Positions 18,583 to 35,938 of a DNA stretch of 64,000 bases are shown piece by piece. This DNA is from Azoarcus sp. DN11. GTDB taxonomy: Bacteria > Pseudomonadota > Gammaproteobacteria > Burkholderiales > Rhodocyclaceae. The position numbers were made by a program, and so were the translations under genes. The notes under the pieces were generated by a model that worked only from the letters and a program-made list of their open reading frames with translations, ran no database searches and had not been told where the DNA came from. The stretch lies in assembly GCF_003628555.1 (NCBI RefSeq), contig NZ_CP021731.1:3224001-3288000 (forward strand), written 5' to 3'. The number at the start of each line of letters is the position of its first letter. Within the stretch, counting starts at the first letter, position 1.

Positions 18583-18990
18583 GTGAAACAAGGATCGATC
18601 ATTGCGACGCTCCTCACCCTTGCCACCGCCTTGTCGGCAACGACGGCGAACGCGGGGTCTGCCCCGCTGCAGGGCAAGTTCGAGGGCGTACCCTACCTGT
18701 CGGGCGGCGTGAGTCTCGACGAACGCGAGCAGCTCCTGTCCGCCGCGCCCGACTACAACCTGGAACTCATCTTCGCCCGGAAGGACGGCTCCTATCTCGC
18801 CGACACCAACGTCGTCGTGACCAATCCCGACGGCCGCAAGGTGCTCGAACTGAAGGGGCAAGGTCCGTTCGTCCTCGCCCGCCTGCCGACCGGCAAATAT
18901 CACGTCACGGTGGCAAGCGCCGGCAAGGAGCAGATGCGCGACACGCAGATTCCGGCGAAGGGCCAGCGCCAGCTGCCGTTCTACTGGTAG
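18583..18990 (+). CDS. Secreted protein with a carboxypeptidase-regulatory-like beta fold
   Basis: 135 aa starting at GTG 18583, which has a near-perfect AAGGAGGT eight bases upstream, implying strong translation. A Sec signal ends near TTANAG. The mature part, DYNLELIFARKDGSYLADTNVVVTNPDG followed by GPFVLARLPTGKYHVTVASAGK, looks like a small transthyretin-like/CarboxypepD_reg sandwich. Function unknown. It is just outside the curli repeat and may be an old chromosomal neighbour of the YbhB-family gene rather than part of the curli set. Confidence 0.8.
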   Translation: MKQGSIIATLLTLATALSATTANAGSAPLQGKFEGVPYLSGGVSLDEREQLLSAAPDYNLELIFARKDGSYLADTNVVVTNPDGRKVLELKGQGPFVLARLPTGKYHVTVASAGKEQMRDTQIPAKGQRQLPFYW

Positions 18991-19039
18991 CCCCGGGTAG
19001 CCCCGCAACACACCGCGGCCGCCCGGCGGCCGACGACGC

Positions 19040-19780
19040 TCAGAAGGTGCGGCAGAGCTCTTCGAGAACGCGCCGCACCCGCACCATGGCTTCCTGCAGC
19101 ACCACCTCGATGCTGCTGAACTGAATCCCCGTCTCGCTCGCCCCGCGGCCCGCGGCAAAGTTCGCGACGACGTTGATCGCGGCGTACGGCAGGTTCAGCT
19201 CGCGCGCCAGCGCAGCCTCGGGCATGCCCGTCATGCCCACCAGGTCCGCGCCATCGCCCTCCATCCGGTTGATTTCCGCCGCCGTCTCGAGTCGCGGCCC
19301 CTGGGTTGCCGCATACACGCCGCCGTCGTACATCGCCTCGCCGACCACGGCAGCCGCCGCCAGGATGCGCTGGCGCAGGGGTTCGTCGTAAGGATGGGTG
19401 AAATCGATATGGTGCACCGCGGACTCGCCGCCGTCGAAATACGTGCTCTTGCGGCCCCACGTGTAGTCGATGATCTGGTTCGGCACCACCATCGCGCCCG
19501 GCCCGAATTCCGGCCGGATACCGCCGACCGACGCGACCGACACGATCGCCGAGACCTTCGCCTCCTTCAGCGCCCAGATGTTCGCGCGGTAATTCACCTG
19601 GTGCGGCGGGATCGTGTGACCATAGCCGTGCCGCGCGAGGAACACCACCGGCTTCTCCGCCAGCTTGCCGAAAGTGAGCGCCCCCGACGGTTCGCCGTAG
19701 GGCGTGCGGGCAACTTCACGTCGGGTGATTTCGAGCGTCGAAAGCTGGGTGAGTCCGGTCCCGCCGATGATCGCGAGCAT
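19040..19780 (-). CDS. S-methyl-5'-thioinosine / 5'-methylthioadenosine phosphorylase
   Basis: 246 aa; ATG at 19780 with AAGGAG upstream. Purine nucleoside phosphorylase class II fold: IGGTGLTQL at the N-terminus, HGYGHTIPPHQVNYRANIWAL, SVGGIRPEFGPG, QGPRLETAAEI, and VGMTGMPEAALARE. Recycles methylthioadenosine or its deaminated form for purine and methionine salvage. The exact base preference (MTI as in Pseudomonas, or MTA) cannot be settled by eye. The frame continues far upstream antisense to typA, which is a compositional artefact. Confidence 0.9.
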   Translation of the reverse strand: MLAIIGGTGLTQLSTLEITRREVARTPYGEPSGALTFGKLAEKPVVFLARHGYGHTIPPHQVNYRANIWALKEAKVSAIVSVASVGGIRPEFGPGAMVVPNQIIDYTWGRKSTYFDGGESAVHHIDFTHPYDEPLRQRILAAAAVVGEAMYDGGVYAATQGPRLETAAEINRMEGDGADLVGMTGMPEAALARELNLPYAAINVVANFAAGRGASETGIQFSSIEVVLQEAMVRVRRVLEELCRTF

Positions 19781-19972
19781 GAAGCCTGTCTCCTTGGAAA
19801 ACGGCGCCGATTCTAGCACGCAGCCACGGCACCGCCTCGGCCGCAGGACCCGAACCACCCGCGCCGCGCGGCCTCCGCCGCGCCGCCACGCCCCCCGTTC
19901 GATCGACGTTCCCTGCTGCGATGCCGCATCGCGTGCTAAAATTAAAAACTTTTCAAAGACTTCCGCCCCCAA

Positions 19973-21790
<1,818 letters not shown>

Positions 21791-21822
21791 CGTGCGCCCC
21801 GGCAGCTGCCGGGGTCGCCAAG

Positions 21823-21852
21823 AAAAAGGCGCTGCCGCGGCAGCGCCTTTTT
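21823..21852. terminator. Bidirectional intrinsic terminator between typA and galU
   Basis: AAAAAGGCGCTGCC, two bases, then the perfect complement GGCAGCGCCTTTTT: a 9-bp GC stem flanked by A5 and T5, so it works in both directions. Located 33 bp after typA and about 50 bp beyond the galU stop on the other strand. Confidence 0.93.
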
Positions 21853-21900
21853 CGTTTCGGGGAGCGAGCGAAACGTTCCGCCCTCTCCCGTCAGCCGTGC

Positions 21901-22773
21901 TTACGCACGCGCGGCCAGATAGGCGGCGAAGTCCGCGCCGGTTTCCGGATGGCGCAAGCCGAACTCGACGGTCGCCTTCAGGTAACCGAGCTTCGAACCG
22001 CAGTCGTAGCGCACGCCCTGGAACTGATAGGACAGCACGGCCTCCTCCTTCAGCAGCGAGGCGATCGCGTCGGTGAGCTGCAGCTCGCCGCCCGCGCCCG
22101 GCTTGATCGAGCGCAGGTGGTCGAAGATGTGCGGCGTCAGGATGTAGCGGCCGACCACCGCCTGCGTCGTCGGCGCGTCCTCGGGCTTCGGCTTCTCGAT
22201 GATGCCGGTCACGCGCTGCACGTTGCCCTGCTGGCTGTCCGTGGAGACGATACCGTACTGGCGGGTGTCCTCGCGCGGCACGTTCATCGTGCCGAGCACC
22301 GAGCAGCGGTGGTAGTTGTACACGCCCACCATCTGCTGCATGATCGGCTCCGCCCCGTGGTTGTCCAGCAGGTCGTCCGCCAGCATCACCGCGAAGGGCT
22401 CGTCGCCGACCACCGGCGCCGCGCACAGCACCGCATGGCCGAGACCGAGCGCCTCCGACTGGCGGATATACACGCAGTTCACGCCCTTCGGCACCGTTCT
22501 CTTGACCATCTCCAGCAATTCCTTCTTGCCGCGCGCCTCGAGCTCGGTTTCCAGTTCGTAGGCCTTGTCGAAGTGGTCCTCGATGGAACGCTTCGTGCGG
22601 CCGGTGATGAAGATCATGTCAGTGATGCCGGCCGCGACCGCTTCCTCGACCGCGTACTGGATCAACGGCTTGTCGACGATCGGCAGCATTTCCTTCGGGC
22701 TGGCCTTGGTGGCCGGCAGGAAGCGCGTGCCCATGCCGGCAACCGGGAATACCGCCTTGGTGACCTTTTTCAT
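21901..22773 (-). CDS. galU: UTP-glucose-1-phosphate uridylyltransferase
   Basis: 290 aa. The start at 22773 ([13 protein letters not shown]) has GGGAG 9 bp upstream. The nucleotide-binding motif [19 protein letters not shown] is followed by [18 protein letters not shown]; the middle has [11 protein letters not shown] and [10 protein letters not shown]. Makes UDP-glucose for surface polysaccharides. Separated from ligA by about 60 bp on the same strand. Confidence 0.97.
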   Translation of the reverse strand: MKKVTKAVFPVAGMGTRFLPATKASPKEMLPIVDKPLIQYAVEEAVAAGITDMIFITGRTKRSIEDHFDKAYELETELEARGKKELLEMVKRTVPKGVNCVYIRQSEALGLGHAVLCAAPVVGDEPFAVMLADDLLDNHGAEPIMQQMVGVYNYHRCSVLGTMNVPREDTRQYGIVSTDSQQGNVQRVTGIIEKPKPEDAPTTQAVVGRYILTPHIFDHLRSIKPGAGGELQLTDAIASLLKEEAVLSYQFQGVRYDCGSKLGYLKATVEFGLRHPETGADFAAYLAARA

Positions 22774-22834
22774 TGGATGACTCTCCCTTGTTTCATCTTT
22801 CGGTTCAGCGCGGCGTCTGGTCCGTGCCATATCT

Positions 22835-25974
<3,140 letters not shown>

Positions 25975-26086
25975 CTTCCTTCCCGTTGTGGTCCCGCTGC
26001 GTCAGGCAGCGGGCTTCGCAACCCATTGGACGTCGCAATCAAAATCCCTGCCGCGGCGCCCGTTCGGGACGGCGCGGCGCTCATGT

Positions 26087-29000
26087 TCAGGCCGCCGCCG
26101 GCTCCGCCAGGCGCAGCGCTTCCTCGATATCCACTTCCACGACGCGCGAGACGCCCTGCTCCTGCATCGTCACGCCCACCAGCTGTTGTGCGATCTCCAT
26201 CGTGATCTTGCTGTGGCTGATGAAGACGAACTGCGTCTGCGATGACATCCGCTTCACCATCTGGCAATAACGCTCGGTATTCGTATCGTCCAGCGGCGCG
26301 TCGACCTCGTCAAGCATGCAGAACGGCGCCGGGTTCAACTGGAACATCGAGAACACCAGCGCGATCGCCGTGAGCGCCTTCTCGCCGCCCGACAGCAGGT
26401 GGATCGAGCTGTTCTTCTTGCCCGGCGGCTGCGCCACGATCTGGATGCCCGCGTCGAGGATCTCGTCCCCGGTGAGCACCAGCCGCGCCTGCCCGCCGCC
26501 GAAAAGCTGCGGGAACAGCGTGCTGAAATGCTGCGTCACGGTATTGTAGGTTTCCTGCAGCTGTTCGCGCGTCTCGCGGTCGATGCGCCGGATCGCATCC
26601 TCCAGCGTGTCGATCGCCTGCGTCAGGTCCTCGAATTGCGCATCGAGATAGCCCTTGCGCTCCTGCGCGCTACGCAACTCGTCGAGCGCCGCGAGGTTCA
26701 CCTGCCCGAGTTCGGCGATCTCGCGCGCGAGCCGCGCGACTTCGCGCACCAGCGAATTTTCCCGCAGCTCCGGCGTGAGCAGCGGCTGCAGCACCGCCTC
26801 GTCGGCCTGCGCCTCGACCAGCCGTTCATCCAGCTGCGCCGCGGCGAGCTCCGCCGCCTGCACCGCCAGGCGCAGTTCGGCGACCCGCCCGCGTGCGGGC
26901 GCCGCCTCCTGCTCGGTGCGCAGGCGCAGCTCCTCGGTCTGCTTCAGCCCCATCGCCGCCGTTTCCAGCGCATCGCGCCGCGCCGCCAGCGCGGCCTCGC
27001 GGTTCCCTCGCAGTTCGAGCGCCGCCTGCAACGCGTCGCGGCTGCGGCCGCTGTCGGTCGCCTCCAGCTCGTGCCCGCGCGCCTCGATTTCGGTGACGAT
27101 CCGCCCGATCTGCTCGGCCGCCAGTTGCAGGTTACGCGCGATATCGTCGAGCTTGCCTGCGCACTCGCGCTCGGAGAAGCGCGCTTCCTGCCGATCCCGG
27201 GCCAGCGCCTGCTCGAGCGAGCGCGTCTCCCGCAGCGCGTTGTCGCGCTCGGTCAGCACTTCCAGCGCGCCGTCGAGACGTTCGCGCTGCAGCTCGGCGA
27301 GTTCCTCCGCGCGAGCCTGCTCCATCTCCGCGCGGGCAAGGTGTTCGCGTTCGGTCGCTTCGAGGTGCTCGATGTCGTCGAGGTCGCGCGCGAGCTGCGC
27401 ACGCCGCTCCTCCGCGCGCTGCCGTGCCTGCGTGAGCTTGAGGAGTTCGACCTGCTCCGCATGCACCTGTTGCTGCGCCGCCTGCAGTTCGCGCCGCAGC
27501 GCGTTGCCGCGCTCCTGCAACTCGGCCGCGACCCCTTCGGCCGCAATCAGCGCGTCGTGCGCGATACTGGCGTCCGTTTCGAGACTGCGCTGCTGCTCGG
27601 CCAGCCCGTCGATCTCGCGCTGGCGCTCCATCACGCCGTGCGTGCGGCTGTCCGGCGCGTAATGCACCAGCGCGTGCCGGGTCAGGATCTGACCCCGGGG
27701 TCCGACGATGCACTGGCCGGCCGGAATCTCGCCACGCCGCTCGACCCATGGCTCCAGCTCGTCGGCGGCCAGGCAGCCGCGCAGCCAGTCGGCGACGACC
27801 GGCCGCAGGCGTTCGTCGACGAAGCTGATCCTGTCCAGCAGCGCGAACGCCCCCGGCAGGGGCCCGGGCGCATCGACCGGAACCACCCCGTCGCCGAAGG
27901 CCAGCGCAAAGGAACTGGGCGGCGCGTCGCCGAACATCGCGCGCGCGGCTTCGCCCACGTCGCCGGTCAGCGCCGCGAGCCGCTCGCGCAGCATGGCCTC
28001 GACCGCCATCTCCCAGCCCGGCTCGACGCGCAGATCGCGCCACAACGGCGGCAGCTCCGTCAGCTTGTGGCGTTTCAGCCAGTCGCCGAGCTGCCCCTGC
28101 GACTGGACCTTGGCCTGCAGCTGGACGAGCGCATCGCGGCGTGCCCGCAGTTCCGTGAGGCGCCGCTGTACCTGCCGTTCGTGCTCGAGTGCGGCTTTCA
28201 GCGCGGCCTGCGCCTCCGGCAGCCGCGCCTGGGCGGTGCCGAGTTCTTCCTGGCACCGCTCCTGCTCCTCGCACAGGGCCTCGACGCGCCCCTCCTGCTG
28301 CGCGACGACGGCCTCGTCGGGGCCCTCGACGCCGCCCGATTCGCTCGCCAGGCGCCCGCGGCGCTGATTCAGCGCATCGATGGCGCGCACCGCACTCGCG
28401 CGATTCGCCTCCTCGACGCGCAGCTGCTGCTCGGTCTGCGCGAGCTCGCGCCGCGCCGACGCAACCGTCGTATCCGCCGCCTGCCGGGCGGATTCCGCCT
28501 CGGGCAGCCGGTCGGCGATCTCCGCGTGCCGCGCCTCGGCCTGCTCCGCGCGCAGCGCCGCGTTCTCCAGCAGCCCGCTCCAGCGCTCACGCTCCGCCCC
28601 CAGCGCCTCCTCGCGCGCACGCCAGTGCGCCTCGTCGGTCGCAAGCTGGGCAAGCCGCGCTTCGAGGCGCTTGCGCGCATCGTCCAGATGCCGCAGCTCC
28701 GCTTCCAGGCGCGTGACCTCGGCCGACACCGCGAAGAGGTCCGACTGCGCCGCGTGCGTCGCCTCGGACGCCTCGAAATGCCCCGCGCGCGCCTCCTCGA
28801 CGGCGTTCTCCAGCTCCTGCAGGCGGGCGCTGTCGGCCTCCATCTTCGACGACAGCTGATTGAGCTCGCCCTCCAGCCGCGCCTGCCCGGCCCGCGCCTC
28901 GTTGCGCTTGAGCAGCCACAGGAGCTGCTGGCGCTGCGTGTGCGCGGCGTTCAGGTCGCGGTAGCGCGCAGCGATCTCCGCCTGCACCCCCAGATGGCCG

Positions 29001-29614
29001 ATGCGTTCGCCCAGCTCCATGCGGATGTCTTCGAGGCGGGCGAGGTTGTCGCGCGCATCCGACAGCCGTCCTTCGGTTTCGCGGCGCCGCTCCCTGTACT
29101 TCGTGACGCCCGCGGCCTCCTCCAGGAAGCCGCGCACCTCTTCGGGGCGCGCCTCGATGATGCGCGAGATCATGCCCTGCTCGATGATCGCGTAGGCGCG
29201 CGGACCAAGGCCGGTGCCGAGGAACAGGTCGATGACGTCCTTGCGCCGGACCTGGACGTTATTCAGAAAGTAGGTGGACTCGCCGCTGCGGTCGAGCACG
29301 CGCTTGACCGAGATTTCCGCGTAGCGCGACCACTGCCCCGCCGCGCGCCCTTCCGCATTGTCGAACACGAGCTCCACGCTCGCGCGCGACACGGGTTTAC
29401 GCGTCGTCGAACCGTTGAAGATGACGTCCTGCATCGACTCGCCGCGCAGGGCGCTGGCGCGCGTCTCGCCCAGCACCCAGCGCACCGCGTCGATGATGTT
29501 GGACTTGCCGCAGCCGTTCGGCCCCACCACGCCGACGAGATTGCCGGGCGTGAGCACCGTGGTCGGATCGACAAAGGTCTTGAAACCGGCGAGTTTGAGC
29601 TTGGAAAGACGCAC
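26087..29614 (-). CDS. smc: Chromosome segregation protein SMC
   Basis: 1175 aa from a GTG at 29614, giving the usual N-terminus RLSKLKLAGFKTFVDP; the open frame runs 30 residues further but that part is low-quality. Walker A GPNGCGKSNIIDAVRW, two long coiled coils with a hinge around residues 500-640, signature LSGGEKALTAIALVFSMF, and Walker B FCMLDEVDAPLDD. Condenses and segregates DNA with ScpA/ScpB (not in the window). The start lacks a clear ribosome site. Confidence 0.96.
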   Translation of the reverse strand: MRLSKLKLAGFKTFVDPTTVLTPGNLVGVVGPNGCGKSNIIDAVRWVLGETRASALRGESMQDVIFNGSTTRKPVSRASVELVFDNAEGRAAGQWSRYAEISVKRVLDRSGESTYFLNNVQVRRKDVIDLFLGTGLGPRAYAIIEQGMISRIIEARPEEVRGFLEEAAGVTKYRERRRETEGRLSDARDNLARLEDIRMELGERIGHLGVQAEIAARYRDLNAAHTQRQQLLWLLKRNEARAGQARLEGELNQLSSKMEADSARLQELENAVEEARAGHFEASEATHAAQSDLFAVSAEVTRLEAELRHLDDARKRLEARLAQLATDEAHWRAREEALGAERERWSGLLENAALRAEQAEARHAEIADRLPEAESARQAADTTVASARRELAQTEQQLRVEEANRASAVRAIDALNQRRGRLASESGGVEGPDEAVVAQQEGRVEALCEEQERCQEELGTAQARLPEAQAALKAALEHERQVQRRLTELRARRDALVQLQAKVQSQGQLGDWLKRHKLTELPPLWRDLRVEPGWEMAVEAMLRERLAALTGDVGEAARAMFGDAPPSSFALAFGDGVVPVDAPGPLPGAFALLDRISFVDERLRPVVADWLRGCLAADELEPWVERRGEIPAGQCIVGPRGQILTRHALVHYAPDSRTHGVMERQREIDGLAEQQRSLETDASIAHDALIAAEGVAAELQERGNALRRELQAAQQQVHAEQVELLKLTQARQRAEERRAQLARDLDDIEHLEATEREHLARAEMEQARAEELAELQRERLDGALEVLTERDNALRETRSLEQALARDRQEARFSERECAGKLDDIARNLQLAAEQIGRIVTEIEARGHELEATDSGRSRDALQAALELRGNREAALAARRDALETAAMGLKQTEELRLRTEQEAAPARGRVAELRLAVQAAELAAAQLDERLVEAQADEAVLQPLLTPELRENSLVREVARLAREIAELGQVNLAALDELRSAQERKGYLDAQFEDLTQAIDTLEDAIRRIDRETREQLQETYNTVTQHFSTLFPQLFGGGQARLVLTGDEILDAGIQIVAQPPGKKNSSIHLLSGGEKALTAIALVFSMFQLNPAPFCMLDEVDAPLDDTNTERYCQMVKRMSSQTQFVFISHSKITMEIAQQLVGVTMQEQGVSRVVEVDIEEALRLAEPAAA

Positions 29615-29780
29615 GTCGGAACGGGGCCGGGTCGGATCGGAGCAGGAGTTAGGGCTGGCGTTGGAGCTGGAACTGGCCGGCCGGGGCCGGCGAAAGCGCG
29701 TCATGATACCATCGCGCGCTCGATGCCCCTGCCTTCAGACACAGGCGCATACCCACCGATACAAGCCGAAACAGTCCGCC

Positions 29781-30974
29781 GTGAATCCGAACCTCGACCG
29801 CCTCCAGCCCTATCCCTTCGAAAAACTGCGTGCGCTGCTCGACGGCGTCGTGCCTCCGGCCGACCTGAAGCTGATCCGCCTGTCGATCGGCGAGCCGCAG
29901 CACCCCACCCCGCCCTTCATCATGCAGGCCCTCACCGACAACCTGCAGGGGCTCGCGAACTACCCCGCGACGATCGGCGGAGACCCGCTGCGCGCGGCGA
30001 TCGCCGGTTGGCTGGAGCGCCGCTTCGGCCTGCCGAAAGTCGATCCGGCGACCCAGGTCCTGCCCGTCAACGGCTCGCGCGAGGCGCTGTTCGCGTTCGC
30101 CCAGGCCGTGATCGACTCCGGCCGCCCCGGTGCCAAGGTGCTGAGCCCGAACCCCTTTTACCAGATCTACGAAGGCGCGGCCCTGCTCGCGGGCGCGGAA
30201 CCGGTGTTCCTCAACAACCTGCCGGAAAACGGCTTCGGCTCGGATTTCGACGGCATTCCCGAGGCGGTGTGGCGCGACATCCAGCTCGTGTTCGTGTGCT
30301 CGCCGGGCAACCCGACCGGCCGCATGCTCTCGCAGTCGGAGTGGGCACGTCTCTTCGAACTGTCCGACCGCTACTGCTTCGTGATCGCCGCCGACGAGTG
30401 CTATTCCGAGATCTACTTTGACGACGACGCGCCCCCGATCGGCGCGCTGCAGGCCGCCCACGCGCTCGGGCGCACGGATTTCCGCAACCTGGTGATGTTC
30501 TCGAGCCTGTCCAAGCGCTCGAACGTGCCGGGCATGCGCTCCGGTTTCGTCGCCGGCGACGCAAAGGTGCTGAAGGCCTTCCTGCGCTACCGCACCTACC
30601 ACGGCTGCGCGATGAGCCTGCCGATCCAGGCCGCCTCGGTCGCCGCGTGGAACGACGAGGCGCACGTGGTCGAAAACCGCCGCCTGTACCGCGAGAAGTT
30701 CGACCGCGCGATGCCGATCATCGCGCAGCACCTCAAGGTGCAGAAGCCCGACGCCGGTTTCTACCTGTGGGCGCAGACGCCCATCGCCGACACCGAGTTC
30801 GCCCGCCGCCTGCAGGCTGCATATAATGTCACGGTTCTGCCGGGCAGCTTCCTCGCCCGCGAATCGAACGGCGTCAATCCGGGCGCCGGGTTCGTGCGCA
30901 TCGCCCTCGTGGCCGAAACGGCCGAATGCGTCGAGGCCGCCGAGCGCATCGCCGCCTTCTGCCAAACTCTTTGA
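29781..30974 (+). CDS. dapC: Succinyldiaminopimelate transaminase
   Basis: 397 aa from a GTG at 29781 ([20 protein letters not shown]), the family N-terminus; no strong ribosome site is visible. Fold-type I PLP aminotransferase with [10 protein letters not shown] and the PLP lysine in [17 protein letters not shown]. Converts N-succinyl-2-amino-6-oxopimelate to N-succinyl-DAP in the lysine/peptidoglycan route. dapD follows after 20 bp and dapE is nearby. Confidence 0.93.
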   Translation: MNPNLDRLQPYPFEKLRALLDGVVPPADLKLIRLSIGEPQHPTPPFIMQALTDNLQGLANYPATIGGDPLRAAIAGWLERRFGLPKVDPATQVLPVNGSREALFAFAQAVIDSGRPGAKVLSPNPFYQIYEGAALLAGAEPVFLNNLPENGFGSDFDGIPEAVWRDIQLVFVCSPGNPTGRMLSQSEWARLFELSDRYCFVIAADECYSEIYFDDDAPPIGALQAAHALGRTDFRNLVMFSSLSKRSNVPGMRSGFVAGDAKVLKAFLRYRTYHGCAMSLPIQAASVAAWNDEAHVVENRRLYREKFDRAMPIIAQHLKVQKPDAGFYLWAQTPIADTEFARRLQAAYNVTVLPGSFLARESNGVNPGAGFVRIALVAETAECVEAAERIAAFCQTL

Positions 30975-30994
30975 AATACAAACGGACATCCCCC

Positions 30995-31816
<822 letters not shown>

Positions 31817-31898
31817 TCGCCTGACTTGCTTTTCCGGGCGGCCACGGACGGCCGCCCGACACCGAAGCCCGCCCAATCACGCTCAGGAGAATCCCCGG

Positions 31899-33086
31899 AT
31901 GATTTTCGACAAGCTGTTCCAACTGATGGCGGAAAAGCTCGCTTCGGACATCTTCGTCTCGGCCGGCGCACCGATCCACATCAAGATCCAGGGCATCACG
32001 ATGCCGATCAACCAGCAGGTCATGGACCCCACCATGATCAAGCGGATGATCTACGAGATGATGAGCCCGGAGCAGATCGAGACCTTCGAGCGCGAGAAGG
32101 AGCTCAACCTGTCCTTCGGACGGCGCGACTTCGGCAACTTCCGGGTCAACGTGTTCTGGCAGCGGCACAGCATCGCGATCGTGGTGCGCTACATCCAGGG
32201 CGAGATCCCGTCGCTGGATTCGCTGGGCCTGCCGCCGGTGCTGTCCGAAGTCGTCACCGAGAAGCGCGGCCTGATCCTCGTCGTCGGTGCGACCGGTTCG
32301 GGCAAGTCGACGACGCTCGCGTCGATGATCGACCACCGCAACCGCAACCGCTCCGGCCACATCCTCACCGTCGAGGACCCGATCGAATACCTGTTCAAGC
32401 ACCGCAAGTCGGTCGTGAACCAGCGCGAAGTCGGCATCGACACCCTCGGCTGGCACGAGGCGCTGCGCAACGCGATGCGCCAGGCGCCCGACTGCATCCT
32501 GATCGGTGAAATCCGCGACCGCGAGACGATGCAGGCCGCCCTGTCCTATTCGCAGACCGGCCACCTGTGCCTCGCGACGCTGCACGCGAACAACGCCTAT
32601 CACGCGTTGAACCGCATCGTGAACTTCTTCCCGCTCGAGAACCGCTCGCTGCTGTATCTCGACCTCGCGGTCGCGCTGAAATGCATCATCTCGCAGCGCC
32701 TCGTGCGCAAGCCCGACGGCATGCGCATCCCGGCGGTCGAGATCCTCATGAACACCCGTCACGTCGCCGAGCTCGTCGAGCGCGGCGAACTGAACGAGGT
32801 CAAGGAAGCGATGCAGCAGAGCCTCGCCCCCGGGTCGCAGACCTTCGAGCAGGACCTCCACCGCCTGTACCGCGAAGGCATCATCACCTTCGACGAGGCA
32901 CTCGCGAACGCCGATTCGCCGACCAACCTTGCCTGGCTGATCAACAACGCCCAGATCAACGCCGCGCCGAGCGCCGAGGGGGACGAACCTCCGCCGTCGG
33001 TCGATTTCGATTCGCAGAACAAGAGCACCGACGGCGCCTCGTTCAGCGAATTCGCGCTGCACCTCGACGATGATCCGGCGCGCTGA
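31899..33086 (+). CDS. pilU: Type IV pilus retraction ATPase, PilT/PilU family (PilU-like)
   Basis: 395 aa; ATG with AGGAG 9 bp upstream. VirB11-like secretion ATPase: Walker A GATGSGKST, Asp box TVEDPIEYLFKH, Walker B region ILIGEIRDRETM, His box HLCLATLHANNAYHALNRI. The acidic/Ser-rich C-terminal tail beyond 350 fits PilU more than PilT. It drives twitching motility. Oddly placed among dap genes, but this insertion is frequent in the group. Confidence 0.9.
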   Translation: MIFDKLFQLMAEKLASDIFVSAGAPIHIKIQGITMPINQQVMDPTMIKRMIYEMMSPEQIETFEREKELNLSFGRRDFGNFRVNVFWQRHSIAIVVRYIQGEIPSLDSLGLPPVLSEVVTEKRGLILVVGATGSGKSTTLASMIDHRNRNRSGHILTVEDPIEYLFKHRKSVVNQREVGIDTLGWHEALRNAMRQAPDCILIGEIRDRETMQAALSYSQTGHLCLATLHANNAYHALNRIVNFFPLENRSLLYLDLAVALKCIISQRLVRKPDGMRIPAVEILMNTRHVAELVERGELNEVKEAMQQSLAPGSQTFEQDLHRLYREGIITFDEALANADSPTNLAWLINNAQINAAPSAEGDEPPPSVDFDSQNKSTDGASFSEFALHLDDDPAR

Positions 33087-35266
<2,180 letters not shown>

Positions 35267-35307
35267 GGCCGGCTGGCAACACCGAGCCCCCGCCCGGGCG
35301 CACGAAT

Positions 35308-35334
35308 GCGGGCGATCGACGACGGATCGCCCGC
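35308..35334. terminator. Stem-loop between convergent prmB and iscX
   Basis: GCGGGCGATC and its complement GATCGCCCGC around a 7-nt loop, in the 136-bp gap between two converging operons. No T-run, so either a factor-assisted terminator or mRNA-end hairpin. Confidence 0.5.
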
Positions 35335-35402
35335 TACCGGTCGGAATTGAACTAACCTGCGGAAGGCGACGCCGGTTTCCGACGCCGCCGCGACGCCGCG
35401 GC

Positions 35403-35597
35403 TCAGGCCACTTCGTCGATCCAGGCCTGCTGGATGGCCTCGAGGACGCGCTCGCCGCAGTGCGTGGGATCGTCATCGAACTCGGGCAGGCCCATCACCC
35501 AGTTCATCAGGTCGACGAAATTCACGCGCGTCGGATCGGCTTCGGGAAACTTGTCCGCGAGCTGGATCGCGATTTCCTGCACCTCGGTCCACTTCAT
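35403..35597 (-). CDS. iscX: IscX, Fe-S assembly regulator
   Basis: 64 aa, the standard IscX length: KWTEVQEIAIQLADKFPEADP, then FVDLMNWVMGLPEFDDDP and IQQAWIDEV. Small acidic protein that binds IscS and modulates its activity, perhaps as an iron adaptor. Start overlaps the fdx stop by one base; last gene of the isc operon. Confidence 0.96.
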   Translation of the reverse strand: MKWTEVQEIAIQLADKFPEADPTRVNFVDLMNWVMGLPEFDDDPTHCGERVLEAIQQAWIDEVA

Positions 35598-35938
35598 CAG
35601 TGCTTGCCCTCCCGGGCCATGTTGATGGTGTAGCGCGGAATCTCGACCACGAGCGGCGTTTCGCCGACCACCGCCTGGCAGGACAGGCGCGACTGCGGTT
35701 CCAGCCCCCACGCCTTGTCGAGGAGATCCTCCTCCTCTTCCTCCGCCTCGTTGAGCGAATCGAAACCTTCGCGCACGATCACGTGACAGGTCGTGCAGGC
35801 ACAGGACTGCTCGCAGGCATGCTCGATCTCGACGCCGTTGCGCAGCAGCGCCTCGCAGATGGACGTGCCGGGTTCTGCCTCGATCACCGTCCCGTCGGGA
35901 CAAAGTTCCACGTGCGGCAATACGATGATCTGCGTCAT
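35597..35938 (-). CDS. fdx: ISC-type 2Fe-2S ferredoxin
   Basis: 113 aa. Cluster ligands Cys42, Cys48, Cys51 and Cys87 match the C-x5-C-x2-C...C pattern of E. coli Fdx. An acidic stretch ([11 protein letters not shown]) mediates contact with IscS. Supplies electrons for cluster assembly on IscU. Overlaps hscA by 4 bp and iscX by 1 bp. Confidence 0.97.
   Translation of the reverse strand: MTQIIVLPHVELCPDGTVIEAEPGTSICEALLRNGVEIEHACEQSCACTTCHVIVREGFDSLNEAEEEEEDLLDKAWGLEPQSRLSCQAVVGETPLVVEIPRYTINMAREGKH

Noticed and set aside
26399..30421. 1340-codon plus-strand frame across smc
   Set aside because: Antisense shadow of the smc coding sequence, Arg/Leu-rich, no domains; GC-rich DNA gives such frames.
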